Assembly (NCBI RefSeq): GCF_029254265.1
Contig: NZ_JAQWXX010000075.1
Span: forward strand, 1-43,491
From: Algoriphagus sp.
Lineage (GTDB): Bacteria; Bacteroidota; Bacteroidia; Cytophagales; Cyclobacteriaceae
Length of the DNA stretch: 43,491 nucleotides
Direction of reading: 5' to 3'
The notes under the pieces were generated by a model, which was given only the letters and a program-made list of their open reading frames with translations, had not been told where the DNA came from and did not search any database. The translations under genes were made by a program, and so were the position numbers. Below, piece by piece: positions 1 through 8,144 of this stretch. How positions within the stretch are numbered: the stretch's first letter is position 1; every line of letters begins with the position of its first letter.

Positions 1-245
1 CGAATTAATCGCTCCCAGAACAAAGACACCATCTTCAATAATCTAATCATCAGAATGGTAAAAGCAGATAAAATGTATATCTCAAATATGATATGATGTT
101 AAGCGGACACCTCTATAATACTATTATGCCTTGGACCATGTATGGAGGAATGAAGGAATCAGACTTGAAAGCGATTTATGCCTACTTAAAAACCGTGGAA
201 CCTATATCAAATCAGGTAGTAAAATTCTCTCCACCTGGAGAGTAA
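1..245 (+). pseudogene. C-terminal part of a c-type cytochrome, frameshifted
   Basis: The last 40 codons (from 126) read MPWTMYGGM, then a helix with DLKAIYAYLKTVEP, then a short tail ending PPGE and a stop. This is the usual C-terminus of small periplasmic (di)haem cytochromes c, where the Met of MPW is the axial haem ligand. Read upstream, this frame hits a stop at 69-71. The frame open from position 1 ends in TGA at 94-96. The two frames join exactly if one copy of the tandem 5-mer ATATG (86-90, 91-95) is removed. The CxxCH haem site lies outside the window. A real mutation, slipped-strand phase change or sequence error would all fit. It lies upstream of a SoxB-like enzyme, which could be a redox or sulfur partner. 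Confidence 0.6.
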
Positions 246-271
246 ATTCAATTTCATTCCGCAAATAGTCC

Positions 272-314
272 GCCTTCACTAGCCTGTTTAGTGAAGGCTT
301 TTTTTATTTTTTTT
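272..314 (+). terminator. Rho-independent terminator after the cytochrome fragment
   Basis: A 10-bp perfect stem (GCCTTCACTA / TAGTGAAGGC, 272-281 with 289-298) and a 7-nt loop are followed at once by a T-rich run to about 314. It separates the cytochrome remnant from the metallophosphatase gene. Confidence 0.85.
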
Positions 315-466
315 GGGGATCTGGCGAAAGTTTTTCTTGCAATGTGATGCTTGTCACTGAAATATAAATTTTAGATGTGCTACTTGAATCCGAATTTAGG
401 GTAATCTCATTTTAGAATTTTTATTCTTGAAAGGCCTTACCTAATCAAAAACCCAAAGCAAACCGA

Positions 467-2137
467 ATGAAGAAGTCAAGAAGAAAGTTTATGTCCCAAA
501 TTGGTGCTTTAGGCGCGAGCACTGGTCTTTTGGGACTCACTACCTCTAAAGCTAAGGCCGATACTCCCAAATCAAACCCAGAAAAATTCACGGTATCGAT
601 ATTTCAAACCACTGATGTACACTGCCAAATCCATGCTCATGATGAGTTATTCTGGGAAAATGGCGAAAAGGTATTTCGAAAAACCGGTGGCTATTCTCAT
701 CTAAAAACTTTTGTAGATCAAGAGCGAAAGAAATCTGAACATAGCTTTCTGATCGATACTGGGGACATGTTTCAAGGATCTGAACTTTCAGTGAAAACAA
801 CTGGAGAAGCTATGCTTCCGATTTTGAATTCAATAGGGTATGATCTCTACTTACCTGGTAATTGGGAAGTTATTTATTACAAAAAAACGATGCAGCACCT
901 TTTGGGCTCTTTGACTGCTCCTAAGGTCTGTGCCAATATGTATCATGATTTGGGTGAAGGCAAAAGAGGTGAGCTTATATTCCCCCCCTACCATATCTGG
1001 ACAGTTAACGGTGTGAAAATAGGCTTCTTAGGCTATACAGACCATTTAGTGCCAATCCGCCAGTCCCCAAATTACAGTAAAGGAATTCTCTATACGAAGC
1101 CGGAAGAAAATCTAGCCCATTATGTGGACGTCCTTCGAAATCAAGAAAAATGTGCCTTCGTAGCTATCGTCGCACACCTTGGCCTTTCGCAGCAAATCCA
1201 CTTAGCTAATATCCCTGCCTGTGAAGGAGTTGACTACATTCTCGGCGGAGACACCCATGAGCGAGTGAGAAAGCCGATTCAAGCTAAATATGCTAAAGTT
1301 GTCGAACCAGGTGCTTTTGGATCCTTTGTAGGCAAGCTTGAACTTACTATTGAAAACGGAAAAGTGGTCAATGATAGCTATGAGCTGATGGAAGTGGACG
1401 CAGAAAAATACCCTGCATCTCCTGTTATGGAAAAAGTAATCTCTCAATATGAGGGGCCTTACTTGGAAAACATCCAAAAAGTAGTGGGCTACAGCACTAT
1501 TCCACTTTACAGATATTTTGTGATCGAAAACACAATTGATACGATGATTTTGGATGCCATCAGCTGGCAGATTCCAGATGTAGACATCGTACTTTCGAAT
1601 GGATTCAGATTCTGCCCACCAAGATCTACTCCTGATCAGACAGGTAATATCCCGATCACCAATGGTTTCATTTTCGATATGCTTCCTGTTAACTCGCAAA
1701 TTCGTACGGGACAAGTAACAGGTGAGCAAATCAGCGAATGGCTGGAGCGCGAACTTAACAACGTTTTTGCTGCAGACGCTTCCAAGCGATTTGGAGGATG
1801 GGTAATCAAGTTCAAAGGAATGGAAGTTGAATTCAATGCCTTTGGAGAAGAAGGTAAGCGAGTACAATCTGCCTTGGTTCATGGACAGCCACTGGATCCG
1901 AATCGAGTATATAAAATATGCGCATGTGAGCGTGATGGTGATCCTGATGATATGCTTTGCCGATTCAAAGGGGTAAAAGAAACCGAGAACACTCCTTATA
2001 CCCTTCATCAAGCCATGAGAAGTTATTTGGGAGCTAATTCCCCAGTGACTCCTATTCCACCAAAATCAGCCGTTGCCTTAGATGCTCCTGAGACTCTACT
2101 AACGCAAGTGACCGGAGTAGATTACCAATTCAGATAA
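467..2137 (+). CDS. Tat-exported metallophosphatase, SoxB / 5'-nucleotidase-like
   Basis: The 556-aa protein begins with a twin-arginine leader (SRRKFM in the first 10 residues, hydrophobic stretch, cleavage near AKA-D about residue 31). An N-terminal calcineurin-like dinuclear metal domain follows: D50-x-H52, GD100, GN132W133E, AH237 and GGD262TH264. A 5'-nucleotidase C-terminal domain fills about 330-540. Ordinary 5'-nucleotidases have GNHE and GGHxH at the third and last motifs. Here the catalytic His is Trp, as in SoxB thiosulfohydrolases (GHWE there), and the last motif has Asp for His. The length also suits SoxB. The product is probably periplasmic and acts on a nucleotide or sulfur-bound substrate. 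I cannot choose between SoxB and nucleotidase; no other sox gene is visible. Confidence 0.75.
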   Translation: MKKSRRKFMSQIGALGASTGLLGLTTSKAKADTPKSNPEKFTVSIFQTTDVHCQIHAHDELFWENGEKVFRKTGGYSHLKTFVDQERKKSEHSFLIDTGDMFQGSELSVKTTGEAMLPILNSIGYDLYLPGNWEVIYYKKTMQHLLGSLTAPKVCANMYHDLGEGKRGELIFPPYHIWTVNGVKIGFLGYTDHLVPIRQSPNYSKGILYTKPEENLAHYVDVLRNQEKCAFVAIVAHLGLSQQIHLANIPACEGVDYILGGDTHERVRKPIQAKYAKVVEPGAFGSFVGKLELTIENGKVVNDSYELMEVDAEKYPASPVMEKVISQYEGPYLENIQKVVGYSTIPLYRYFVIENTIDTMILDAISWQIPDVDIVLSNGFRFCPPRSTPDQTGNIPITNGFIFDMLPVNSQIRTGQVTGEQISEWLERELNNVFAADASKRFGGWVIKFKGMEVEFNAFGEEGKRVQSALVHGQPLDPNRVYKICACERDGDPDDMLCRFKGVKETENTPYTLHQAMRSYLGANSPVTPIPPKSAVALDAPETLLTQVTGVDYQFR

Positions 2138-2182
2138 AGAGAGTTTTGATTTAAGTGTAGAAAAGTTTCGATTCACCCCCCG

Positions 2183-2213
2183 AAAACTGGCCAAATGGCC
2201 AGTTTTTTTGTTT
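2183..2213 (+). terminator. Rho-independent terminator after the metallophosphatase gene
   Basis: The stem AAAACTGGCC / GGCCAGTTTT with a 4-nt AAAT loop runs into a T7 tract. It lies 46 bp after the metallophosphatase stop and ends that transcript. Confidence 0.85.
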
Positions 2214-2262
2214 ACAAGAAAAACGCATTTTGCAGACAATTCTAATCACGAAAATTAACCCT

Positions 2263-4356
2263 ATGAAAATCCTCCGAGCCGGACTTTTCTTACTCTTTCC
2301 ATTTTTGATTTTTTCCTGCGAAACCTCCTATAATTCTTCAGGCTGGGATACTTCGCAAGTTCAAATCGCCCGCGATGAATTTGGCGTTCCTCATATTTTT
2401 GGGAAAACCGATGCTGATGTTGCTTACGGATTAGCCTGGGCGCATGCCGAGGATGATTTTGAAACGATACAGAAAACGCTACTTGCTGGAAAGCGGATGG
2501 TGGGACGAGTCTATGGACAAGATGGTGCTGCCGTAGATTTCTTTGGGCATTTATTACAGACCGCTGAAATCGCAGATGTCAATTATGAATCGGCATATTC
2601 AGAAGAATTCAAACGAGTTTTAGAAGGCTATGCTGCAGGAATGAATGATTTTGCCCTAGCCCATCCGGAGGAAGTTTTACTCTCTGAAGCATTCCCTGTT
2701 ACTACCAAAGAAATGACTGCTGCATATATTCTTTCTCTGGCACAAATGTCAGGAGCTGATCGGGCAGTTCAGCAAATTGTCTCCGGAAAAGTAGATGCTA
2801 TTCCTTTCGACGCTAATCCAAAAGGCTCCAATGCAATTGCCTTCCACTCTTCCAGAACTGACTCCGGTGAGAATTTCTTGGCAATCAATTCCCATCAACC
2901 TCTAGATGGACCGGTAGCTTGGTATGAAGCACATCTTCATTCTGAGGAAGGTTGGAATATTCTAGGAGGACTTTTCCCTGGGGGAGCCATGATTTTTCAC
3001 GGGGTCAATGAAAATCTGGGTTGGGCACACACGGTGAACTTTCCTGACCTTTTGGATTTGTATCAACTGGAAATCAATCCTGAAAATGAGGATCAATACC
3101 AGGTCGATGGAGAATGGCTAGAGTTGGAAGAAGAGACTGTTTGGCTGGATGTTAAAATTTTAGACTTATTCACGATTCCTTTTCCGAAGAAAATCTGGAA
3201 AAGTATCTATGGCCCTACATTAGTCACTGATCAAGGAACATTTTCGATTCGATTAGGCGCCTTGGAGCGAATCGGAGCACCGGAGCAATGGTGGAGAATG
3301 AATAAAGCGAAGAACTTTAAGGAGTTTAGTGAAGCAATGAGTCGCATGGAATTGACAAGTTTCAATACCGTCTATGCAGATAAGTATGATACGATCTATT
3401 ATGTGAGTAATGGATTGATCCCAGTCAGAGATCCATCTATAGATTTTACCGGAACCGTCTCAGGAAACACCAAAAAAGCCTTGTGGTCGAGCTACCATGA
3501 CTTCAAGGATTTGCCACAACAATACAACCCAAGTTCCGGATATTTATTCAACACCAACCATTCTCCTTTCAAAGCGAGTGGAATGACAGATAATCTTGAT
3601 CCTGAAAATTTCCCGAAGTCGATGAATTACCTGCTTAGGGACAACAATCGATCTACACGGTTCCGGGAATTGATGCTAGACACAGGTAGAATTTCCTACG
3701 AGCGATTCAAGGAAATCAAATACGATGGGCAATTGCCTGAGAAAATGGCATTCCGTACGAATATGGAGTCCCTTTTCAACCTAAATCCAGAAAAGTACCC
3801 GAAAATCGCCAAGCAGATCGAGGTCCTCAAGAACTGGGACAAAGGCTCCGGAATCGAGAGCGAAGGCGCTGCTATTTTTTCTTTTGTGTACTTCTACTGG
3901 TGGGATAAATTTGCTGAAACAGGGAGAAGCTGGGAAACTACACTTACCGAAGAAGAATCAGTAGAAAGTCTGGAGGCCGCCAAGATTCATTTCGAAACTT
4001 ATTTTGGAAAAGAATTGGTGACTTTAGGGGAATATCAAAAACTGGTAAGAGGCGATAAAGCGCTACCCTTGCAAGGGATTGACGATGTGATTACGGCCAT
4101 GCGCTCATTGCCTTGGGAAAACGGAATGCGAAAAGGGGTTCAAGGCGAATCTTATATAATGATGGTGAAGTTTGGAGAAGGACTTCCAAAGATCGAAACC
4201 ATCAATGTCTATGGAGCAAGCAATGATCCTGAAAGCCCTCATTTTGACGATCAGATGCAGCTTTTTTTGGATCAAAAGTTGAAGCCGATGACCTTGGATA
4301 AGACGGAGGTTTTGAAAAATGCAAAGCGGGTTTATAGTCCGGGAAAGGAGAAATAG
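2263..4356 (+). CDS. Penicillin acylase family lipoprotein (Ntn-hydrolase)
   Basis: The protein has 697 aa from the ATG at 2263. A TTG 33 bp upstream would bury the signal peptide, so the ATG is preferred. The N-terminus is a lipoprotein signal with Cys19 after LIFS. It matches the S45 penicillin-amidase family: an alpha-chain region (GVPHIFGKTDADVAYGLAWAHAEDD), then G-S189-N-A-I, where Ser189 would become the beta-chain N-terminal nucleophile after autocleavage. NSHQPL and the GVNENLGWAHTVN segment follow as expected. The family hydrolyses amides such as beta-lactam side chains, acyl-homoserine lactones or acyl-amino acids; the substrate here is unknown. It is a stand-alone gene between a terminator and a convergent regulator. 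Confidence 0.88.
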   Translation: MKILRAGLFLLFPFLIFSCETSYNSSGWDTSQVQIARDEFGVPHIFGKTDADVAYGLAWAHAEDDFETIQKTLLAGKRMVGRVYGQDGAAVDFFGHLLQTAEIADVNYESAYSEEFKRVLEGYAAGMNDFALAHPEEVLLSEAFPVTTKEMTAAYILSLAQMSGADRAVQQIVSGKVDAIPFDANPKGSNAIAFHSSRTDSGENFLAINSHQPLDGPVAWYEAHLHSEEGWNILGGLFPGGAMIFHGVNENLGWAHTVNFPDLLDLYQLEINPENEDQYQVDGEWLELEEETVWLDVKILDLFTIPFPKKIWKSIYGPTLVTDQGTFSIRLGALERIGAPEQWWRMNKAKNFKEFSEAMSRMELTSFNTVYADKYDTIYYVSNGLIPVRDPSIDFTGTVSGNTKKALWSSYHDFKDLPQQYNPSSGYLFNTNHSPFKASGMTDNLDPENFPKSMNYLLRDNNRSTRFRELMLDTGRISYERFKEIKYDGQLPEKMAFRTNMESLFNLNPEKYPKIAKQIEVLKNWDKGSGIESEGAAIFSFVYFYWWDKFAETGRSWETTLTEEESVESLEAAKIHFETYFGKELVTLGEYQKLVRGDKALPLQGIDDVITAMRSLPWENGMRKGVQGESYIMMVKFGEGLPKIETINVYGASNDPESPHFDDQMQLFLDQKLKPMTLDKTEVLKNAKRVYSPGKEK

Positions 4357-4385
4357 AAATAATTTGGAAATGGATTATTCCCCCC

Positions 4386-5135
4386 CTACACTAACTTCAA
4401 ATCAAATTCACGAAATGCATCCAATAATGGGTCTTGGGGATCCAATTCGGTGACAAGTGTATGAACAGCAGTCAAATCGCATGTTTTATATTTTTGTACA
4501 GAATGAAGTTTATCTGAAACCGATAAAATTATAGTTTTTTTCGAAGCGCGAATCATTGCCTTCTTCACTTGAATCACCTCCCAGTCAAACTCCGTCAATC
4601 CATGATTTGCATCCAAATATCCTGTCCCAAGGATACAAAGATCCACCCGCAACTGTGAAAGAGCATTAACCACTGTCCCTCCAACCGCAAATTTTGCATC
4701 ATGAAGTAATTTTCCTCCTAAAAAAATAACCTCCACGTCTTTGTGATCCAAAAGAGCCATTGCTACATGAAGGCTAGGGGTAAAAACTGTTAGAGATAGT
4801 TTTTTAGGGATCAGTTTTGCCACTTCCATATTGGTCGTTCCTCCACTCATCAGGATGACTTGACCTTCTGATAGTAAAGAAACCGTCTTTTCGGCAATTT
4901 GAATTTTCTTGGATTGGAGATAGATATTCCCATCATCTTTGGAGAAAGTCATAAAACCGAATGAGGTAGCGCCACCATGGACTTTTTTCAATTTTTTCTC
5001 ATGATGGAGCTCCTTTACATCCCGTCTTATCGTATCAATAGACACATTCAATGCATCAGATAGATCATTCAGCAAAATTCGATGATGAAGATGAACCTGA
5101 TCTAAAATGTATTTATGTCTTTCCTCTTTTAGCAT
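4386..5135 (-). CDS. DeoR-family transcriptional regulator
   Basis: The 249-aa protein is counted from the ATG at 5135, giving the family start MLKEERHKYIL; an upstream in-frame ATG would add 14 atypical residues. Residues 1-58 form the DeoR winged HTH, with the recognition-helix signature NVSIDTIRRDVKEL followed by KKVHGGA. The rest is the DeoRC sugar-phosphate sensor fold, with SGGTT, FLGG, GTGYLD and SDKLHSVQ-type segments. DeoR proteins usually repress sugar genes and respond to a phosphorylated sugar. It is divergent from the amidase-GHL10-GNAT-ampG-nagZ cluster, with 186 bp between, so control of that cluster by an amino-sugar phosphate is a reasonable inference. Confidence 0.9.
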   Translation of the reverse strand: MLKEERHKYILDQVHLHHRILLNDLSDALNVSIDTIRRDVKELHHEKKLKKVHGGATSFGFMTFSKDDGNIYLQSKKIQIAEKTVSLLSEGQVILMSGGTTNMEVAKLIPKKLSLTVFTPSLHVAMALLDHKDVEVIFLGGKLLHDAKFAVGGTVVNALSQLRVDLCILGTGYLDANHGLTEFDWEVIQVKKAMIRASKKTIILSVSDKLHSVQKYKTCDLTAVHTLVTELDPQDPLLDAFREFDLKLV

Positions 5136-5321
5136 TTTCAGAATTCTTAAACTAGGTGAAACTAGCAAAAACAGCAAGAACTTGCAAAAACCTAAAAAAC
5201 CTAAAGATTTATGGCAAAAAATTGCTTCAGATCATTCCTTAACTTGATATTTTCTAGCTAGTTTAGCTGAAGATTCAAACAAGAATTTTTGTTCTCTCCT
5301 GAATAAATAACCCCAATACAG
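5136..5321. promoter_or_regulatory. Divergent control region, DeoR regulator / peptidoglycan-recycling cluster
   Basis: This is the shared upstream region of the regulator and the amidase lipoprotein. Three small symmetric elements are visible: GCAAG-AA-CTTGC at 5174-5185, CTAGCTAG at 5254-5261, and AGCTA-GTT-TAGCT at 5256-5268, the last two overlapping. The overlapping pair lies about 55-65 bp before the amidase start, where an operator could sit. The best promoter-like match on the plus strand is TAGTTTAG, one mismatch from TAnnTTTG, at 5260-5267. These roles are inferred from position and symmetry only. Confidence 0.4.
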
Positions 5322-6005
5322 ATGAATTTCAAAGACTTATTTCTAGGAATTTCTAAATCTGGGCTGATTTTGATACTGTTTTTTCTACTCGCCTGCAGCC
5401 CCAAACCTACCTTTCGGATAATTGAAAAACCGATCACTTGGAATGCCGAGCGAGAGCAGCTCTCCTTGCAATATTTAAAAAACCGACATGGTCTTGATCA
5501 AAAATCTGCTACTATTTCCCCGCAGATGGTGGTCGTCCATTGGACAGCTATTGATAATATCGAAGTGACCTTTGATGTTTTTAATCCACCAACTCTAGGT
5601 GGTAGAGCCGATTTGACTACTGCCAGCAACCTTAATGTATCCTCTCAGTTTTTGATCGATCGCGATGGTACCATTTTCAGGCTTTTGCCTGATACAACTT
5701 TTGCCAGGCATGTTATTGGGTTGAATTATTTAGCCATTGGCATTGAAAATGTTGGAGGTCCAGACGATCCATTGACCAAAGCCCAATTAAAAGCGAATGA
5801 AATTCTAATCAGATACCTAAAGAAAAAATACCCGATTGAATATGTGATCGGTCATCATGAATATCAAAAATTCCAAAGTACAGATCTCTGGAAAGAAGCG
5901 GATCCGGATTACCGCACAGTAAAAACCGATCCAGGAGATCAATTTATGGAGAAACTTCGCAAAAACTTAGCTGATCTTGGACTACAACCTTTACCCAACC
6001 AATGA
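5322..6005 (+). CDS. N-acetylmuramoyl-L-alanine amidase lipoprotein (AmpD/amidase_2 fold)
   Basis: The 227-aa protein has a lipoprotein signal with Cys25 (FFLLAC). The remainder is a zinc amidase of the AmpD/peptidoglycan-recognition fold: H73 in VVVHWTA, H178 in VIGHHEY and D203 in VKTDPGDQF are the expected zinc ligands, and GIGIENVG-like strands lie between. It should cut the bond between MurNAc and the stem peptide, at the outer membrane or in the periplasm, leaving peptide-free glycans. It is the first gene of the forward cluster. Its stop overlaps the start of the GHL10 gene (ATGA), which suggests translational coupling. The zinc motifs are clear; specificity for 1,6-anhydro or intact glycan cannot be read. 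Confidence 0.88.
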   Translation: MNFKDLFLGISKSGLILILFFLLACSPKPTFRIIEKPITWNAEREQLSLQYLKNRHGLDQKSATISPQMVVVHWTAIDNIEVTFDVFNPPTLGGRADLTTASNLNVSSQFLIDRDGTIFRLLPDTTFARHVIGLNYLAIGIENVGGPDDPLTKAQLKANEILIRYLKKKYPIEYVIGHHEYQKFQSTDLWKEADPDYRTVKTDPGDQFMEKLRKNLADLGLQPLPNQ

Positions 6006-7654
6006 TCCTGCACCGCTCTTTTATGAAAAAAGCAAATTCACATTTTTCTCTTTTCCTGATTTTCATTTTACTATTCAGTGCCTGTAAAACCCAAAAACCG
6101 AATAGCCAAAGTTCACAAACCAAAACTCCTCCACTCTCGGGTCAAAGTCCTAAACCTGCTCAGCCACTTCCCTCTACCCCACTTCCTAAAGTGGCTGTTT
6201 CACTTCAGCCACTCTCTTACCAGATGCCGGAAATGCCGCGTGAATTTCGTGGGGTTTGGATTGCAACTGTTGCAAATATAGATTGGCCGATTTCAGGTAC
6301 AGATTCCTACGAGAAGCAAAAGAAGGATTTCTTGGGTATTTTGGATTATTACAAAGATCTGAATTTCAACGCCGTGATCGTACAGATCCGAACTGCCGGT
6401 GATGCTTTCTACCCAAGCAACCTTGCTCCTTGGTCTAAATATTTGACTGGAAAACAAGGCAAAGCTCCCAGTACCAATGAAAACCCGCTCACTTGGATGA
6501 TTAAAGAGTCCCATGCCCGCGGTTTGGAATTTCACGCATGGCTCAATCCTTATCGGGCGACCATGGATTTAAAGACGGAAGAACTTAGCCCAAATCATGA
6601 TTTCAATACCCATCGAAATTGGATGCTGAAATACGCTTCAAAATGGTATTACGATCCCGGACTGCCTGAGGTAAAAGCGCATTTATTGGCTGTGATTAAA
6701 GAAATTGTGGATAATTACGATATCGATGCCATCCATTTTGATGACTATTTCTATCCCTATAAAGTACCAAAAGAGGAATTTCCTGATAAGGCGAGCTACA
6801 ATAAATTCAAGAAACCGGGACAATCTCAAGATGACTGGCGGAGACAAAATGTCAATGAATTAATTTTTGCCCTGAATCAAACCATCAAAACCAGTAAACC
6901 TTGGGTGCAATTTGGAATATCTCCTTTTGGCGTATGGAGAAATCAGGATAAAGACCCGAAAGGCTCACCCACTCAGGCAGGTCAGACCAACTATGATGAC
7001 CTCTATGCAGATGTTTTGCTTTGGATGAAAAATGGCTGGATCGACTACTTAATTCCGCAACTCTATTGGAGCATGGAGTTTCCATTAGCCTCGCACCGGA
7101 AGCTGAATGATTGGTGGTCAAACAATGCCAATCGGACCAACATATACGTAGGAAATGGTCCTTACAAAATCCGTGAGGATGCGGACGAAGCTTGGAAAAA
7201 CCCAAAAGAGATCAATACTCAAGTTTCATACACACGTACTTTGCCTCAGATTCAAGGAAATGCTTTTTTCTCCTCAAAATCTATGATGGTAAAAAATCAG
7301 GATGTCGCGCAGCTCTTGAAATCGGAGCTTTACAATGAACCGACTTTGCCGCCGGCTTTCCAACCAAAAACCGCTTCAATCATTGACACACCAAAAGTTT
7401 TGGAGGTGAAGGCAAATGATCAAGTCACCCAAATTAATCTCGAAAAGCCGCTGGATCCAGCCATTCGCTATAGTATGATCCAAGGTTCAAACGAACTGAA
7501 TCAGCTTGCTGATGCCAAAATCCATACCGTTTGGGTAGGTGGAAGCCGTGCTCGGACTTTGGAAGTTTCGAGTTTAAATACTCGTTTTATTTCCATCCGT
7601 TGGATTGACCATTTTGGGCGAATCGTACAAACACAAGTCTATCAAATTCCATAA
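6002..7654 (+). CDS. GHL10 / DUF187 family glycoside hydrolase lipoprotein (DigH-like)
   Basis: The 550-aa protein overlaps the amidase stop by 4 bp. An ATG at 6023 would give a cleaner lipoprotein signal, with Cys21 after LFSA, and is a strong alternative start. A Pro/Ser/Thr/Gln-rich linker (to about residue 75) precedes a TIM-barrel-like GHL10 domain: REFRGVWIATVANIDWP, LNFNAVIVQIRTAGDAFYPS, FHAWLNPYRA, IDAIHFDDYFYPY and IDYLIPQLYWS. About 100 C-terminal residues resemble a small beta domain. In E. coli the GHL10 protein DigH cleaves denuded, peptide-free peptidoglycan glycans. That fits an operon with an amidase that makes such strands and with AmpG and NagZ. Confidence 0.85.
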   Translation: MILHRSFMKKANSHFSLFLIFILLFSACKTQKPNSQSSQTKTPPLSGQSPKPAQPLPSTPLPKVAVSLQPLSYQMPEMPREFRGVWIATVANIDWPISGTDSYEKQKKDFLGILDYYKDLNFNAVIVQIRTAGDAFYPSNLAPWSKYLTGKQGKAPSTNENPLTWMIKESHARGLEFHAWLNPYRATMDLKTEELSPNHDFNTHRNWMLKYASKWYYDPGLPEVKAHLLAVIKEIVDNYDIDAIHFDDYFYPYKVPKEEFPDKASYNKFKKPGQSQDDWRRQNVNELIFALNQTIKTSKPWVQFGISPFGVWRNQDKDPKGSPTQAGQTNYDDLYADVLLWMKNGWIDYLIPQLYWSMEFPLASHRKLNDWWSNNANRTNIYVGNGPYKIREDADEAWKNPKEINTQVSYTRTLPQIQGNAFFSSKSMMVKNQDVAQLLKSELYNEPTLPPAFQPKTASIIDTPKVLEVKANDQVTQINLEKPLDPAIRYSMIQGSNELNQLADAKIHTVWVGGSRARTLEVSSLNTRFISIRWIDHFGRIVQTQVYQIP

Positions 7655-7664
7655 ATTCCAAGCC

Positions 7665-8144
7665 ATGAAAGACATGCTTGTTCGACTTATCGGGCTTCCA
7701 GATTGCTTAGAACTTGAATCGTCTCTTCTCAAGAAAGAGAAAATCGTTTTTCGGAGAGCAATTGCACCAGAGAAGCATTTGGTGGCAGATTGGGTCATGG
7801 AGAAATTTGGAGCTTATTGGAAATCAGAAGTAGAAGTGGCATTCAGCAGGCAGCCAGTTTCAGTTTGGCTGGCGCAAAGAGGAAATAATATTTTAGGGTT
7901 TGCTTGCTATGAATCCACCGTACGTAATTTCTTTGGACCAACTGGAACATTAGAATCCGAAAGAGGGAAAGGAATTGGGAAAATCCTCCTAATCAAATCT
8001 TTAGAATCCCTGCGAGAAATGGGCTATGCTTATGCAATTATTGGAGGAGTAGGTCCGGCAGAATTCTATGAAAAAACAGTAGGCGCAAAAATCATCGAAG
8101 GCTCTGAAGAAAGTATTTATAAAAATCTAATCCGCAAACCATGA
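7665..8144 (+). CDS. GNAT family N-acetyltransferase within the peptidoglycan-recycling cluster
   Basis: The 159-aa protein is read from the ATG at 7665, 10 bp after the GHL10 stop; the longer frame starts inside GHL10 and is unlikely. The acetyl-CoA pyrophosphate loop is clear (SERGKGIGKILL, motif A), preceded by a beta-strand segment ILGFACYES and followed by GYAYAIIGGVGPAEFYEKTVGA, the usual C-terminal GNAT region. It overlaps the ampG start by 4 bp (ATGA), so it is tightly coupled to muropeptide transport. No signal peptide is seen, so it should act in the cytosol. A substrate among recycled amino sugars, peptides or antibiotics is a guess from context. The family call is firm; the function is unknown. 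Confidence 0.85.
   Translation: MKDMLVRLIGLPDCLELESSLLKKEKIVFRRAIAPEKHLVADWVMEKFGAYWKSEVEVAFSRQPVSVWLAQRGNNILGFACYESTVRNFFGPTGTLESERGKGIGKILLIKSLESLREMGYAYAIIGGVGPAEFYEKTVGAKIIEGSEESIYKNLIRKP

Noticed and set aside
982..988. C7 homopolymer in the metallophosphatase gene as a phase-variation tract
   Set aside because: The frame is intact across it and seven bases is short for a contingency locus; a second C7 at 4380-4386 lies at a gene end.
1202..2011. Long reverse open frame of 269 codons inside the metallophosphatase gene
   Set aside because: It is antisense to a gene with clear motifs, and its translation has no recognisable domain, signal or codon pattern of its own.
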